The notes under the pieces were generated by a model. It searched no databases, was not told the DNA's origin, and saw only the letters and a program-made list of their open reading frames with translations. This document shows, one piece after another, positions 42,763-50,416 of a DNA stretch of 64,000 bases. Position 1 is the stretch's first letter. Each line of letters begins with the position of its first letter. The position numbers were made by a program, and so were the translations under genes. The stretch spans positions 120,648 to 184,647 of the forward strand of contig NZ_JBNGOZ010000009.1 in assembly GCF_050589825.1 (NCBI RefSeq), in the 5' to 3' direction. Source of the DNA: Carboxylicivirga longa (GTDB lineage: Bacteria; Bacteroidota; Bacteroidia; Bacteroidales; Marinilabiliaceae).

Positions 42763-43101
42763 TTAACATTTGTTTTGTTGAAGGGGCAACTCGTTTAGGC
42801 AATTGCAGAAGCTAAGGCCTTGTGCCTGAAGTTGCTCTATGCCTTTGGGATTGAGGCAATAGTTGGTTTTTGCTCCGCATGTAGTGCCCTTAATAAGACC
42901 GGCTTTCTTTAGTTCGGTGAGGTGTTGCTTAATGGTTGTGCGGCTTAGGGGTATAATTTCCGACAGATCGCCTGAGTAGCAGGTATTGCGTGCGCCTAAA
43001 AACTGAAGTATTTGCAGGCGCGCCGGGTGACCCAGGGCTTTAAACAGTTGGGCCAGATCCTGCAATTGATCTTCAAAAAGTTCTGTTTTGGCTTGTGACA
43101 T
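42763..43101 (-). CDS. arsR: ArsR-family arsenic-responsive repressor
   Basis: 112 residues from the ATG at 43101. The frame continues to 43131, but those bases contain the operator and -7 box, so the shorter start is chosen. The winged helix includes LFKALGHPARLQILQFL and IPLSRTTIKQHLTELKKAGLI. The classic ELCVCDL metal site in helix alpha3 is not present: that position has only Cys41 (NTCYSGDL). Other cysteines are Cys75, Cys82, Cys99, Cys101 and the last residue Cys112, suggesting a C-terminal As(III) site as in some divergent ArsR proteins. It should repress its own operon from the twin palindromes at 43113-43156. Confidence 0.92.
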   Translation of the reverse strand: MSQAKTELFEDQLQDLAQLFKALGHPARLQILQFLGARNTCYSGDLSEIIPLSRTTIKQHLTELKKAGLIKGTTCGAKTNYCLNPKGIEQLQAQGLSFCNCLNELPLQQNKC

Positions 43102-43112
43102 GCTTTTAATTT

Positions 43113-43156
43113 TGACGTAAAAATACGTCAAATCAAAATGACGTAAAAATACGTCG
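43113..43156 (-). promoter_or_regulatory. Double ArsR operator embedded in the ars promoter
   Basis: Two copies of an 18-bp palindrome, TGACGTA-AAAA-TACGTCA (43113-43130, perfect; 43139-43156, one mismatch at the last base), 26 bases apart. Read on the minus strand, TATTTTTA (43125-43118) inside the proximal copy fits a -7 box and TTTT (43148-43145) inside the distal copy fits a -33 box, with a 19-base spacer. Transcription would start about 9 bases before arsR. Confidence 0.8.
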
Positions 43157-43173
43157 CGTTAATTTTTCGTTAA

Positions 43174-43200
43174 TAAAAAAAGGGAAGCCAACGCTTCCCT
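43174..43200 (-). terminator. Terminator after trpS
   Basis: Minus-strand stem AGGGAAGC with GCTTCCCT around a 4-base loop (43181-43188, 43193-43200) followed by TTTTTTT. It insulates the ars promoter from trpS. Confidence 0.9.
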
Positions 43201-43225
43201 CATCTTTATACTTTTTTGATCTGCT

Positions 43226-44311
43226 TTAGATATTCATGTTCATGGCAGCGCGTACCTCTTCCAGTGTGTTTTGCGCCATGTTGCGCGCTACATCAATGCC
43301 TTCGCGCAGGATGCTTCTCACAAAATCATGATCATTTTCGAGCTGTGTGCGACGCTGACGGATGTCTTTAAAATGCTCATTAATGGCCTCGGTAACTACC
43401 TGTTTAAGCTTACCGGCGCCCTGATCGCCTATGGCTGCTGCCAGTGTCTCGGGTGACTGCCCTGAGGCAAGGCCGGCAATACGCAGTAGGTTGGCTACCT
43501 CAGGACGGTTGATGGGGTCGTAAGTGATCAAACGTTCTGAATCAGTTTTGGCCGACTTTACCGCTTTCATGGTTTCGTCTTCTGTAGCTCTTAACATGAT
43601 GGTGTTGTTACGGCTCTTGCTCATCTTCTGGCCACCATCCAGCCCTAGTATCATGGGTGTTTCACTTAACAAACCAGTTGGTTCTCTGAAAACACGGGCT
43701 TTAAATTTCTTGTTGAAGCGCTTGGCAATATTACGTGTCAGTTCAATGTGGGGCAGCTGATCTTTACCCACCGGCACCACATCGCCTTTACAGAACAAGA
43801 TGTCGGCCGCCTGATGAACCGGGTAGGTGTACATGCCTGCATTAATTACATTTTGCCCCGATGCCTGAATCTCTTCCTTAATGGTTGGGTTTTTGCTCAG
43901 TTCAGCGTTGGATACCAGCGACAGGAAGGGTACCAATAGTTGGTTTAGCTCCGGAATATGGCTGTGCGGAAATATGTGCGTTTTAAACTGATGCGGGTCT
44001 AGCCCACATGCCAGGTAGTCGATGGTTAGCTCCAGTACATATTTCGAAATGTCTTTAAATACATCCCTGTCGGTAAGTACCTGATAATCGGCAATTACAA
44101 TATAGGTCTCAACGCCTAAGTTTTGCAGGCGCACACGGTTGTGCAAGGAGCCAAAATAGTGGCCAATGTGAAGGTTACCGGTGGGGCGGTCGCCCGTTAA
44201 TACACGGTGTTTACCAGGATTAATTTGCAAGTCTGCTTCCAATGCCTTACTCTTCTCAACGGCCCGTTCAAACGATGCGTTGATTGCTTCAGTTATATTT
44301 TCTTCTGCCAT
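43226..44311 (-). CDS. trpS: Tryptophan--tRNA ligase
   Basis: 361 residues. The class I signatures are GNLHIGHYFGS (HIGH) and GGQKMSKSRNN (KMSKS). About 37 residues precede the usual start of the Rossmann fold at RVLTGDRPTG. The LTGDRPTG...HIGHYFGSLHNRVRLQ and YIVIADYQVLTDR motifs belong to the clade that differs from the common GIRPTGxLHLGNYFGA enzymes; members of such second clades can differ in indolmycin sensitivity. It charges tRNA-Trp. It is followed by a terminator and then the ars promoter, so it is a separate unit. Confidence 0.95.
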   Translation of the reverse strand: MAEENITEAINASFERAVEKSKALEADLQINPGKHRVLTGDRPTGNLHIGHYFGSLHNRVRLQNLGVETYIVIADYQVLTDRDVFKDISKYVLELTIDYLACGLDPHQFKTHIFPHSHIPELNQLLVPFLSLVSNAELSKNPTIKEEIQASGQNVINAGMYTYPVHQAADILFCKGDVVPVGKDQLPHIELTRNIAKRFNKKFKARVFREPTGLLSETPMILGLDGGQKMSKSRNNTIMLRATEDETMKAVKSAKTDSERLITYDPINRPEVANLLRIAGLASGQSPETLAAAIGDQGAGKLKQVVTEAINEHFKDIRQRRTQLENDHDFVRSILREGIDVARNMAQNTLEEVRAAMNMNI

Positions 44312-44544
44312 CTGGACTTATTTAAACAACGATATGTAATCTAATTTCTTAATAAAGAGCTGCAAAAATGGCGAAAATTGTGATGACTTGAAAATTATTT
44401 AAGTGGGAAGTACTTTAACTTAGGCTCAAGAACCGAGATGATTAATATGGAGTAAGATAAAAAATATGATGCAGATGACTGCTTATAATTTCGCGGCGAC
44501 TAGCCTTTTCTGCTGTATCAATACTTTTATAACTTACTACTTCT

Positions 44545-44991
44545 TTACCGAAACCAATTGATGATTTCAAGGGTGAGAAGTGCCCAAATAGCATAACGCA
44601 TATGTTTACCAATCAGCATGCCAAAGGCAGCCAGCCATACATTTACTTTTAGCAGGCCCAGCAGTACGGCAATAACATCGCCAATGCCCGGTAGCCAGCA
44701 GAAAAAGGCAATCCACATTTCTTTACCGGCAATGCGCTTTTGTGTTTTCTCAATTTGACTTGGGCGAATACGCAGATATTTCTCTATCCACTGGGTTTTG
44801 CCCAGATAACCCAGTCCGTAGGAGCTCATACCCCCCAGCCAGTTGCCCAGGGTGGCCAGTGTAAGGCACCAGTAGAGGTTGTAGTTGGAAGCCAACATAC
44901 CCGAGAGGAGAGCCTCCGAGCTAAAGGGTACCACTGTGGCCGCCAGAAAGGAGGCCAGGAAAAGTGCCAAATATCCTGATTCAAATAGCAT
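44545..44991 (-). CDS. YqaA-family (DedA-related) small membrane protein
   Basis: 148 residues from the ATG at 44991, the second Met of the frame, chosen because a TACTTTTG promoter box overlaps the first (45012). Four membrane-associated segments with the family motif FLAATVVPFSSEALLSGML near the N-terminus, GNWLGGMSSYGLGYLG, and FFCWLPGIGDVIAVLLGLL, the reentrant-loop-like signature of SNARE-associated/DedA relatives. These are thought to act as lipid scramblases or flippases. It is a single-gene unit. Confidence 0.88.
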   Translation of the reverse strand: MLFESGYLALFLASFLAATVVPFSSEALLSGMLASNYNLYWCLTLATLGNWLGGMSSYGLGYLGKTQWIEKYLRIRPSQIEKTQKRIAGKEMWIAFFCWLPGIGDVIAVLLGLLKVNVWLAAFGMLIGKHMRYAIWALLTLEIINWFR

Positions 44992-45009
44992 TGATCTTGT
45001 TTTAGCCTG

Positions 45010-45017
45010 CAAAAGTA
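45010..45017 (-). promoter_or_regulatory. -7 box of the yqaA-type gene
   Basis: Minus-strand TACTTTTG, exact consensus, about 19 bases before the chosen start. Confidence 0.55.
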
Positions 45018-45111
45018 AGAAAATTAAGGGTTTGGCAAGATTTTTTTTCGCGCTGCATCCGTTTATTGGTGCGGCTTTTGAAGATTGAGTTGAGTATTCA
45101 CTAGAAAAAAT

Positions 45112-45156
45112 ATGGTACTATGTATTGCATAGAACCATACAATGACCGTATATTTG
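45112..45156 (+). promoter_or_regulatory. Promoter and probable PadR operator
   Basis: An inverted repeat, ATGGTACTATG (45112-45122) with CATAGAACCAT (45128-45138), 10 of 11 pairs and a 5-base centre, covers a -33-like TTGC (45125-45128). A 20-base spacer leads to TATATTTG (45149-45156), an exact -7 box. A regulator bound to the palindrome would block polymerase. Confidence 0.6.
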
Positions 45157-45217
45157 TAATGCCTAATTCATTGTTTAGGATAGTATTTTGAATGTATAAC
45201 TTTATAAACCGGAGATA

Positions 45218-45562
45218 ATGAAAGTAGAAAATGCCAAAGCGCAAATGCGGAAGGGGGTACTGGAATATTGTATCCTGCTTATTTTGTCCAAGGGCGATGC
45301 CTATGCCTCCGACATCATTAAGCAGCTGAAAGAGGCCCGTATGATTGTGGTGGAAGGCACGCTGTACCCGCTGCTTACGCGCCTTAAGAACGCTCAGCTG
45401 TTGAGCTATCGCTGGGAAGAATCAACGCAGGGGCCACCGCGTAAATATTACGCACTGAGCGATGATGGAAGAGCTTTTCTGGGCGAAATGGATGCCTCGT
45501 GGCAGGCACTGGTCAGTGCCGTTGAACTGATACATCAAACCAATAAAGAAGCTGAGTCATGA
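45218..45562 (+). CDS. PadR-family transcriptional regulator
   Basis: 114 residues of the short PadR type: winged helix LEYCILLILSKGDAYASDIIKQL, VVEGTLYPLLTRLKNAQLLSY, ESTQGPPRKYYALSDDGRAFL, then a short C-terminal dimerisation helix. Such regulators often sense small hydrophobic compounds or envelope stress. The stop overlaps the next gene start by ATGA, so it is translationally coupled to the first PspC-domain gene. Likely autorepressor through the palindrome upstream. A GGAG-like ribosome site precedes the ATG, unusual for this genome. Confidence 0.92.
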   Translation: MKVENAKAQMRKGVLEYCILLILSKGDAYASDIIKQLKEARMIVVEGTLYPLLTRLKNAQLLSYRWEESTQGPPRKYYALSDDGRAFLGEMDASWQALVSAVELIHQTNKEAES

Positions 45563-46533
45563 AAAAAACAGTAAGTATAAATATAAGTGGGCAAATGTTT
45601 TATATCGATGAGGATGCCTACACTCGCCTAAGGGCTTATCTCGATAAGATTGAAACTACTTTCCGATCGCAGGATAGTGGTGATGAGATTATTGCGGACA
45701 TTGAGAGTCGCGTGGCCGAAATATTTAATGAGCGGATTGATAAGGAAGCGGGTGTTGTTACTCTTGAAATGGTTGATGAGGTGATTGCCACGATGGGAGA
45801 GCCCGAGCAGTTCGACGAGGGAGAGTCCGATGAAAAGAAAAGTTATACGCCGCCAAACACATTGGTGTTTCGCAAGCCTAGTCGCCGTTTCTACCGCGAT
45901 GTTGATAACCGCGTGCTCGGAGGTGTGTGTGCCGGTATAGCTGCTTATTTTGGTATTGACGTTACCCTCGTTAGAATACTCACGGCACTTTTTATTATCT
46001 TTACGGGTGTGGGTTTACTCATCTATCTCATTCTGTGGATTGCCCTACCACCGGCGCGCACCACGGCGCAAAAGCTACACATGCGCGGCGAGCGTATCAC
46101 CATTGAAAACATAGAGCGCAGCATCCGTGATGAGTATGATGAGGTGCGCAGGAAGTTTGGCACTTTTAAGGAGTCGGCCACCTATAAAAAGGGTCAGAGT
46201 TTTTTCAGTCGTTTTAGCAAAGGCGATAAGTCGGCCTTGCTGATTGTTGTAGCTATTGTGGGCGGCTGGATGCTCTTTAATATGCCACAAGCAGGTAGTT
46301 TTATGCATGCTCCAATGGCTGTATTCACAGGTTTTTCGCATCATGTAGTACCTATGTTTAGTCATATCTTTTTCCCGGGTGCACTTACTCTGGTACTGGT
46401 GCTTTTGGTGATTGGACTTGTTTTTAAAACCATCCTGAAAATCGTGTTATACCTTATTGCATTTATCCTGCTGGGTAGCTTAACCCTTAAAGTTCTCTTC
46501 TGGATGTTTGGCGGGTTTATGCTCGTGTGTTAA
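45559..46533 (+). CDS. PspC-domain membrane protein, first copy
   Basis: 324 residues. The N-terminal ~85 residues are a small alpha/beta domain (YIDEDAYTRLRAYLDKIE, DEIIADIESRVAEIF, EMVDEVIATMGEPEQF) also found in the next gene. A PspC domain follows at about 115-165 (FYRDVDNRVLGGVCAGIAAYFGID, in part, then VRILTALFIIFTGVGLLIYLILW). The rest has a coiled link and two or three more membrane helices. PspC proteins take part in envelope-stress signalling in other bacteria. It overlaps the PadR gene by 4 bases and is followed by a paralogue. Confidence 0.9.
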   Translation: MKKTVSINISGQMFYIDEDAYTRLRAYLDKIETTFRSQDSGDEIIADIESRVAEIFNERIDKEAGVVTLEMVDEVIATMGEPEQFDEGESDEKKSYTPPNTLVFRKPSRRFYRDVDNRVLGGVCAGIAAYFGIDVTLVRILTALFIIFTGVGLLIYLILWIALPPARTTAQKLHMRGERITIENIERSIRDEYDEVRRKFGTFKESATYKKGQSFFSRFSKGDKSALLIVVAIVGGWMLFNMPQAGSFMHAPMAVFTGFSHHVVPMFSHIFFPGALTLVLVLLVIGLVFKTILKIVLYLIAFILLGSLTLKVLFWMFGGFMLVC

Positions 46534-46569
46534 TTGCAAATATTATTTACCCTAAGTGATTATTTAACC

Positions 46570-48051
46570 ATGAATAAAACAATTAATATCAACCTGGATG
46601 GCTTTGCCTTTAAAATTGAAGAGGACGCCTATGAGCGCCTTAAGAATTACCTGGACACCCTTAAAGAACGTTTGGGTGAGGATGGGGAAGCACAGGAAGT
46701 GATAACTGATATAGAAGCACGCATAGCCGAGCTGTTTCAGTACAAATGTGCGGGGAGCACCATACAGCTGGCAGCCGTGAATGAGATTATTGATACCATT
46801 GGCGAGCCCAATGATATTGTGGATGAAGAGGAGGCAGCAAATGCTGATGCGAAAGGATCGTCTTCCACCATTTATGACAGTAAGAAAGCCCTCTATCGCG
46901 ATCCTGATGATCGTATCTTTGGAGGAGTATGTGCCGGATTGGGTGCCTATTTTGATGTGGATCCGCTGGTGTTTCGCATCATCGCCGTGGTGACTGCCCT
47001 GATGAGTTTTGGCGTGGTAGCTTTCATTTATGTGGTGCTGTGGATTGTGATGCCCAAGGCGCAAACATTGGCGCAACGCATGGAGATGCGGGGAGGCATT
47101 ACTTTTAATACTGTGAGTGACAATATTAAGGAGGAGTATGCTGCCGTAACCTCACGATTTAAGGCTTATAAAAACAAACCAAGTTATAAACGTATGCAAA
47201 ACAAAGCGAATAAAACAGGTGATGCCATGGCCAAAGGCCTGTATCAGCTTCTGAATATCTTTGGGATAATTCTGGGCGTAGGCATCGTTATATGGAGTGT
47301 GTTGTCAATTATGGGTCTGGTAGGTTTTGTTGCCTTTAAAGATACACTTCTGAGTCTGGCACTAACTGACGGCAATCATTTTATTGCATCCATTCCCGAT
47401 CGTTTCTTGTCGCAGATGGATCAAAATCTAATGATGGCTGCTGCCCTGCTGGTAATTGGCATTCCTTTTATTGTGATTCTTTATCTGGGCTTAAAGTTGA
47501 TTTTCCGTTTTAATAGCCATGGCAAGGTAGTCGGCACCTCTGCTCTTATACTTTGGTTGGCTGGTATTGTACTGGTCTTTTTCACCGGCATTCGTATTGC
47601 CCGCAGCTTTGAAGAAACAGAAACATTGAGTGAGCAACACGCTCTGAAGAGTACCACAGCTCAAACCATTTACCTTCGCCCCAGTGAGGTGAAGCAGCAC
47701 GGTGCAGAGCGCGATTTTCTGATGGACATGGATCCGCTTAGTGCCTACTCCGAGGACGGTGCCTTTAAGGTGGAGGGGCGACCTATTATCAATATTCGCC
47801 GGGGCGATGATTTCGCGCTGAGTATTGATCGTCGTGCCCGTGGCCTCAATGATGAGGATGCAGCTTTTAATGCGCGGAACACAAGCTATGAATGGACGCA
47901 AAAGGATTCAGTTATATACCTGGATCGTAGCTTTAAGATTGCCGATGAGGCTCTGGTGCGGCAGCAGCGTGTGATTGTAACTATTCAGATACCCTATGGC
48001 AAGAGTCTGGAAGTGAGTCCCTACCTGGATCGCTTTATTGATGAGTATTAG
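46570..48051 (+). CDS. PspC-domain membrane protein, second copy with extracytoplasmic C-terminal domain
   Basis: 493 residues from the ATG at 46570, which aligns its start MNKTININLDGFAFKI with the paralogue start MKKTVSINISGQMFYI. N-terminal domain (1-75), PspC domain near 110-165 (PDDRIFGGVCAGLGAYFDVD), then three to four membrane helices, and a C-terminal ~140-residue beta-rich segment (TIYLRPSEVKQ, INIRRGDDFALSID, VIVTIQIPYGKSLEVSPYL) resembling the toast-rack/adhesin-like fold of envelope-stress proteins. This suggests a sensor joining the inside domain to an outside one. It lies 36 bases after copy 1. Confidence 0.9.
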   Translation: MNKTININLDGFAFKIEEDAYERLKNYLDTLKERLGEDGEAQEVITDIEARIAELFQYKCAGSTIQLAAVNEIIDTIGEPNDIVDEEEAANADAKGSSSTIYDSKKALYRDPDDRIFGGVCAGLGAYFDVDPLVFRIIAVVTALMSFGVVAFIYVVLWIVMPKAQTLAQRMEMRGGITFNTVSDNIKEEYAAVTSRFKAYKNKPSYKRMQNKANKTGDAMAKGLYQLLNIFGIILGVGIVIWSVLSIMGLVGFVAFKDTLLSLALTDGNHFIASIPDRFLSQMDQNLMMAAALLVIGIPFIVILYLGLKLIFRFNSHGKVVGTSALILWLAGIVLVFFTGIRIARSFEETETLSEQHALKSTTAQTIYLRPSEVKQHGAERDFLMDMDPLSAYSEDGAFKVEGRPIINIRRGDDFALSIDRRARGLNDEDAAFNARNTSYEWTQKDSVIYLDRSFKIADEALVRQQRVIVTIQIPYGKSLEVSPYLDRFIDEY

Positions 48052-48212
48052 TTAGTGGTAAGTTGTGAGAGAAGAGATGAGCGATGAGTAGAGAGTTATA
48101 AGAGGTGAAGAGTAAGGTTGATTTGCAGGGGAGTGCTCATACAATTCATCAACGAAAAAAAAATGGTGTTATCAAATAATGTAATTTGCTGTTGGTATAA
48201 AAATAAGAAAAC
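48052..48212. repeat. Short-period degenerate repeat
   Basis: Between 48060 and 48120 a GAGA/GATGAG/GAGAG-type pattern recurs, with a similar pattern at 48698-48745 (TAGCTGTTAGGTAT, twice). No gene. Confidence 0.4.
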
Positions 48213-48698
48213 ATGAAACAATTTTTAGCAATAACAATTATCGCTGCATTTTCATATAGTATGAGTGCGCAGAGTCGTCATTCTGATCGCTTATTTGAGA
48301 AGATGGCACTGAAACCCGGCATCACTCTTATGTCTTTCTCTAAAGCCATGCTGGAAGCCGTTAATCTGAATTTTGATGATGATGAAAAGGGCGAAGGCAA
48401 TGTAAGTGGCGATCTTACCGAGGTGAAGCTAATGATTTACAATGCACCTGAAAATGAAGAAAGCATCGACTTTAAAGAGCTTACATTGAACTATCTGCCG
48501 CTGAGTCGCTATGACAAAGTGGAAGAGGATGAGCCGGATGAGGATGTTGATATCAGAATATTACGATCCGGAAGAAAGGTATCAGAATGCCATATCCTGT
48601 TTCAAGGGGAGACCAACGGTGTTTTGCTGTCTTTCTTCGGTAATTTTAAGTTGGATGATGTGGATGAGCTGGCCGAAAAGATGGATAGTTATAAGTAG
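48213..48698 (+). CDS. Secreted DUF4252-like protein
   Basis: 161 residues with a signal peptide (1-20, cleaved after MSAQ). The rest is acidic and similar in pattern to DUF4252 (FEKMALKPGITLMSFSKAM, KLMIYNAPENEES, ILRSGRKVSECHILFQG, VLLSFFGNFKLDDVDELAEKM). DUF4252 members are small exported Bacteroidota proteins of unknown function, often near sigma/anti-sigma or PspC-like operons. Its position 160 bases after the PspC pair suggests it may belong to the same response, but a repeat separates them. The family call is tentative. Confidence 0.65.
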   Translation: MKQFLAITIIAAFSYSMSAQSRHSDRLFEKMALKPGITLMSFSKAMLEAVNLNFDDDEKGEGNVSGDLTEVKLMIYNAPENEESIDFKELTLNYLPLSRYDKVEEDEPDEDVDIRILRSGRKVSECHILFQGETNGVLLSFFGNFKLDDVDELAEKMDSYK

Positions 48699-48787
48699 GG
48701 GGGTAGGTACTAGCTGTTAGGTATTAGCTGTTAGGTATCAGGTGCTGGTTTATATGGATGGCTTTACGCGCAGCGCCTGAGATTATA

Positions 48788-48824
48788 AAAAAAACGGAGT
48801 AGCCACTGGCTACTCCGTTTTTTT
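48788..48824. terminator. Perfect bidirectional terminator between DUF4252-like gene and fabH
   Basis: A 17-bp perfect stem (AAAAAAACGGAGTAGCC, 48788-48804, with its complement 48808-48824) around a 3-base loop, A-tract on one side and T-tract on the other, so it serves both convergent genes. Confidence 0.92.
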
Positions 48825-48851
48825 GAGCTGATCGTCAATGGGTCAGCTATA

Positions 48852-49862
48852 TTATTTGGCATACTTATCACCGTCGTAGCCCCACTTAATATAAATTGAG
48901 CCCCAGGTAAAGCCGGCACCGAAGGCAGCCAGCACAATATTATCGCCTTTTTTCAGTTGCTTCTCCCATTCCCACAAGCATAGAGGGATAGTAGCCGAGG
49001 TGGTGTTGCCGTAACGCTCAATATTGATCATTACTTTCTCTTTGGCCAGGTTCATGCGCTCTGCTGTAGCACCAATGATGCGCAGGTTAGCCTGATGTGG
49101 CACCAGCCAGTTAATGTCTTCATGTGACAGGCCGTTGCGCTCCATAATTTCCACCGATACATCAGCCATTTTTGAAACGGCATGCTTAAACACGTGCTGT
49201 CCTTCCTGGTAGATGTAGTGCATTTTGTTGTCAACAGTTTCGTGTGAGGCCGGATATACCGATCCGCCGCCCTTCATGTGAAGGTGTACACGACCAAAGC
49301 CATCGCTTTTAAGGATGCGGTCGCGGATACCGATTTCTTCTTCTGTCGGCTCAAGTAATACGGCTGTACCGGCATCACCAAACAATACGCAAGTTGTGCG
49401 ATCGGTATAGTCCACGATGGACGACATTTTTTCGGCGCCCACTACAAGTATTTTTTTCTTAGCACCCGATTCGATGAAGCGGCTGGCTACATCCAAACCA
49501 TATATAAAACCAGAGCAACCTCCATTAATGTCAAAGCCGTGGCCGTTTTTAATACCGCATTTGTCGGCAATAATATTGGCGGTTGCCGGGAATGGGTGGT
49601 CGGGCGTAACAGTGGTGCAAATCACCAAGTCAATCTCTTCCGGTTTCACCCCTGTCTTTCTGAAAATATCCTTCACGGCCTCAGCACCCATGTCTGAAGC
49701 ACCCAGGCCTTCGCCTTTTTGGATGTGACGCTCTTTAATACCCACGCGGGTCATGATCCACTCGTCGGTGGTATCTACCATTGTACTTAACTCCTGATTA
49801 TCCAGTATATAATCAGGCACGTATGCACCAACGGCTGTAATAACTGCACTGGTTTTTTTCAT
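48852..49862 (-). CDS. fabH: 3-oxoacyl-ACP synthase III (FabH)
   Basis: 336 residues with the catalytic Cys-His-Asn triad of KAS III: the Cys in DINGGCSGFIYGLDVA, His in WLVPHQANLRII, and Asn in ERYGNTTSATIPL. It condenses acetyl- or branched acyl-CoA with malonyl-ACP to start fatty acid synthesis. The first residues TSAVITAVGAYVPDY and ELSTMVDTTDEWI are typical. It follows rpmF on the same strand but a terminator intervenes, and it has its own strong promoter at 50059-50089 with an unusually long leader. No plsX or era is adjacent here. Confidence 0.96.
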   Translation of the reverse strand: MKKTSAVITAVGAYVPDYILDNQELSTMVDTTDEWIMTRVGIKERHIQKGEGLGASDMGAEAVKDIFRKTGVKPEEIDLVICTTVTPDHPFPATANIIADKCGIKNGHGFDINGGCSGFIYGLDVASRFIESGAKKKILVVGAEKMSSIVDYTDRTTCVLFGDAGTAVLLEPTEEEIGIRDRILKSDGFGRVHLHMKGGGSVYPASHETVDNKMHYIYQEGQHVFKHAVSKMADVSVEIMERNGLSHEDINWLVPHQANLRIIGATAERMNLAKEKVMINIERYGNTTSATIPLCLWEWEKQLKKGDNIVLAAFGAGFTWGSIYIKWGYDGDKYAK

Positions 49863-50058
49863 TTGATGTTCAATTTTTTGCTTGCGCTTTGCGCAGCAGC
49901 AGATTGGAAACTTAATCGAATTAATAATTCACTCCCGAACTACTTCTTTCTTTGTCTCCGTATCTTTCAATAACCTGCAAATGGCACCACACATACCATC
50001 TGCTAAAATTAATACTCTTCTAAAATATTTCTAAAGAAATGCTCAATATGAGCGAGTA

Positions 50059-50089
50059 CAAAAGTAAGAAAACCGAAATAGTAAACAAA
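50059..50089 (-). promoter_or_regulatory. fabH promoter
   Basis: On the minus strand TTTG (50089-50086), 19-base spacer, TACTTTTG (50066-50059): the full consensus and the best promoter in the window. Confidence 0.75.
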
Positions 50090-50166
50090 TGATTTGAAAA
50101 TCTATATGGCTTTAAGCACTTAAAGGTCAGTGTCTGTTTGGAAAAGGGGAGGATTGGGGCTAAACA

Positions 50167-50200
50167 AAATTTGCCCTCAAATTTCTTTGAGGGCAAATTT
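50167..50200 (-). terminator. Terminator after rpmF
   Basis: A perfect 15-bp stem AAATTTGCCCTCAAA with its complement around a 4-base loop (50167-50181, 50186-50200); on the minus strand it is followed by TTG TTTA, a modest T-rich tail. Confidence 0.8.
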
Positions 50201-50222
50201 TATTGAATGCGGATTCAATAAA

Positions 50223-50408
50223 CTATGCTGTTACTTCTTTTTCTACAGCTAATTTTCCACGGTAATAACCGCACTCACCACATACTGTGTGTAACTTAAC
50301 AGTAGCACCACAGTTTGAACAAACGCCCAAGGCAGGTGCAACTGCTTTGTAGTGTGTTCTTCTTTTGTCTCTTCTCGTTTTCGAGATCTTTCGCTTAGGA
50401 TGTGCCAT
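50223..50408 (-). CDS. rpmF: 50S ribosomal protein L32, zinc-binding form
   Basis: 61 residues beginning MAHPKRKISKTRRDKRRTH, the L32 hallmark. It keeps the zinc-ribbon cysteines Cys30, Cys33, Cys43 and Cys46 (VCSNCG, VCGECG), so it is the C+ type. The start follows the DUF177 stop by 8 bases, giving a conserved two-gene operon. Confidence 0.97.
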   Translation of the reverse strand: MAHPKRKISKTRRDKRRTHYKAVAPALGVCSNCGATVKLHTVCGECGYYRGKLAVEKEVTA

Positions 50409-50416
50409 TTTTCAAC

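Larger units (their letters stand above)
49863..50222. other. fabH leader and rpmF terminator region
   Basis: 360 bases: rpmF terminator, fabH promoter, and an approximately 190-base untranslated leader for fabH. No conserved riboswitch could be recognised. Confidence 0.5.
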
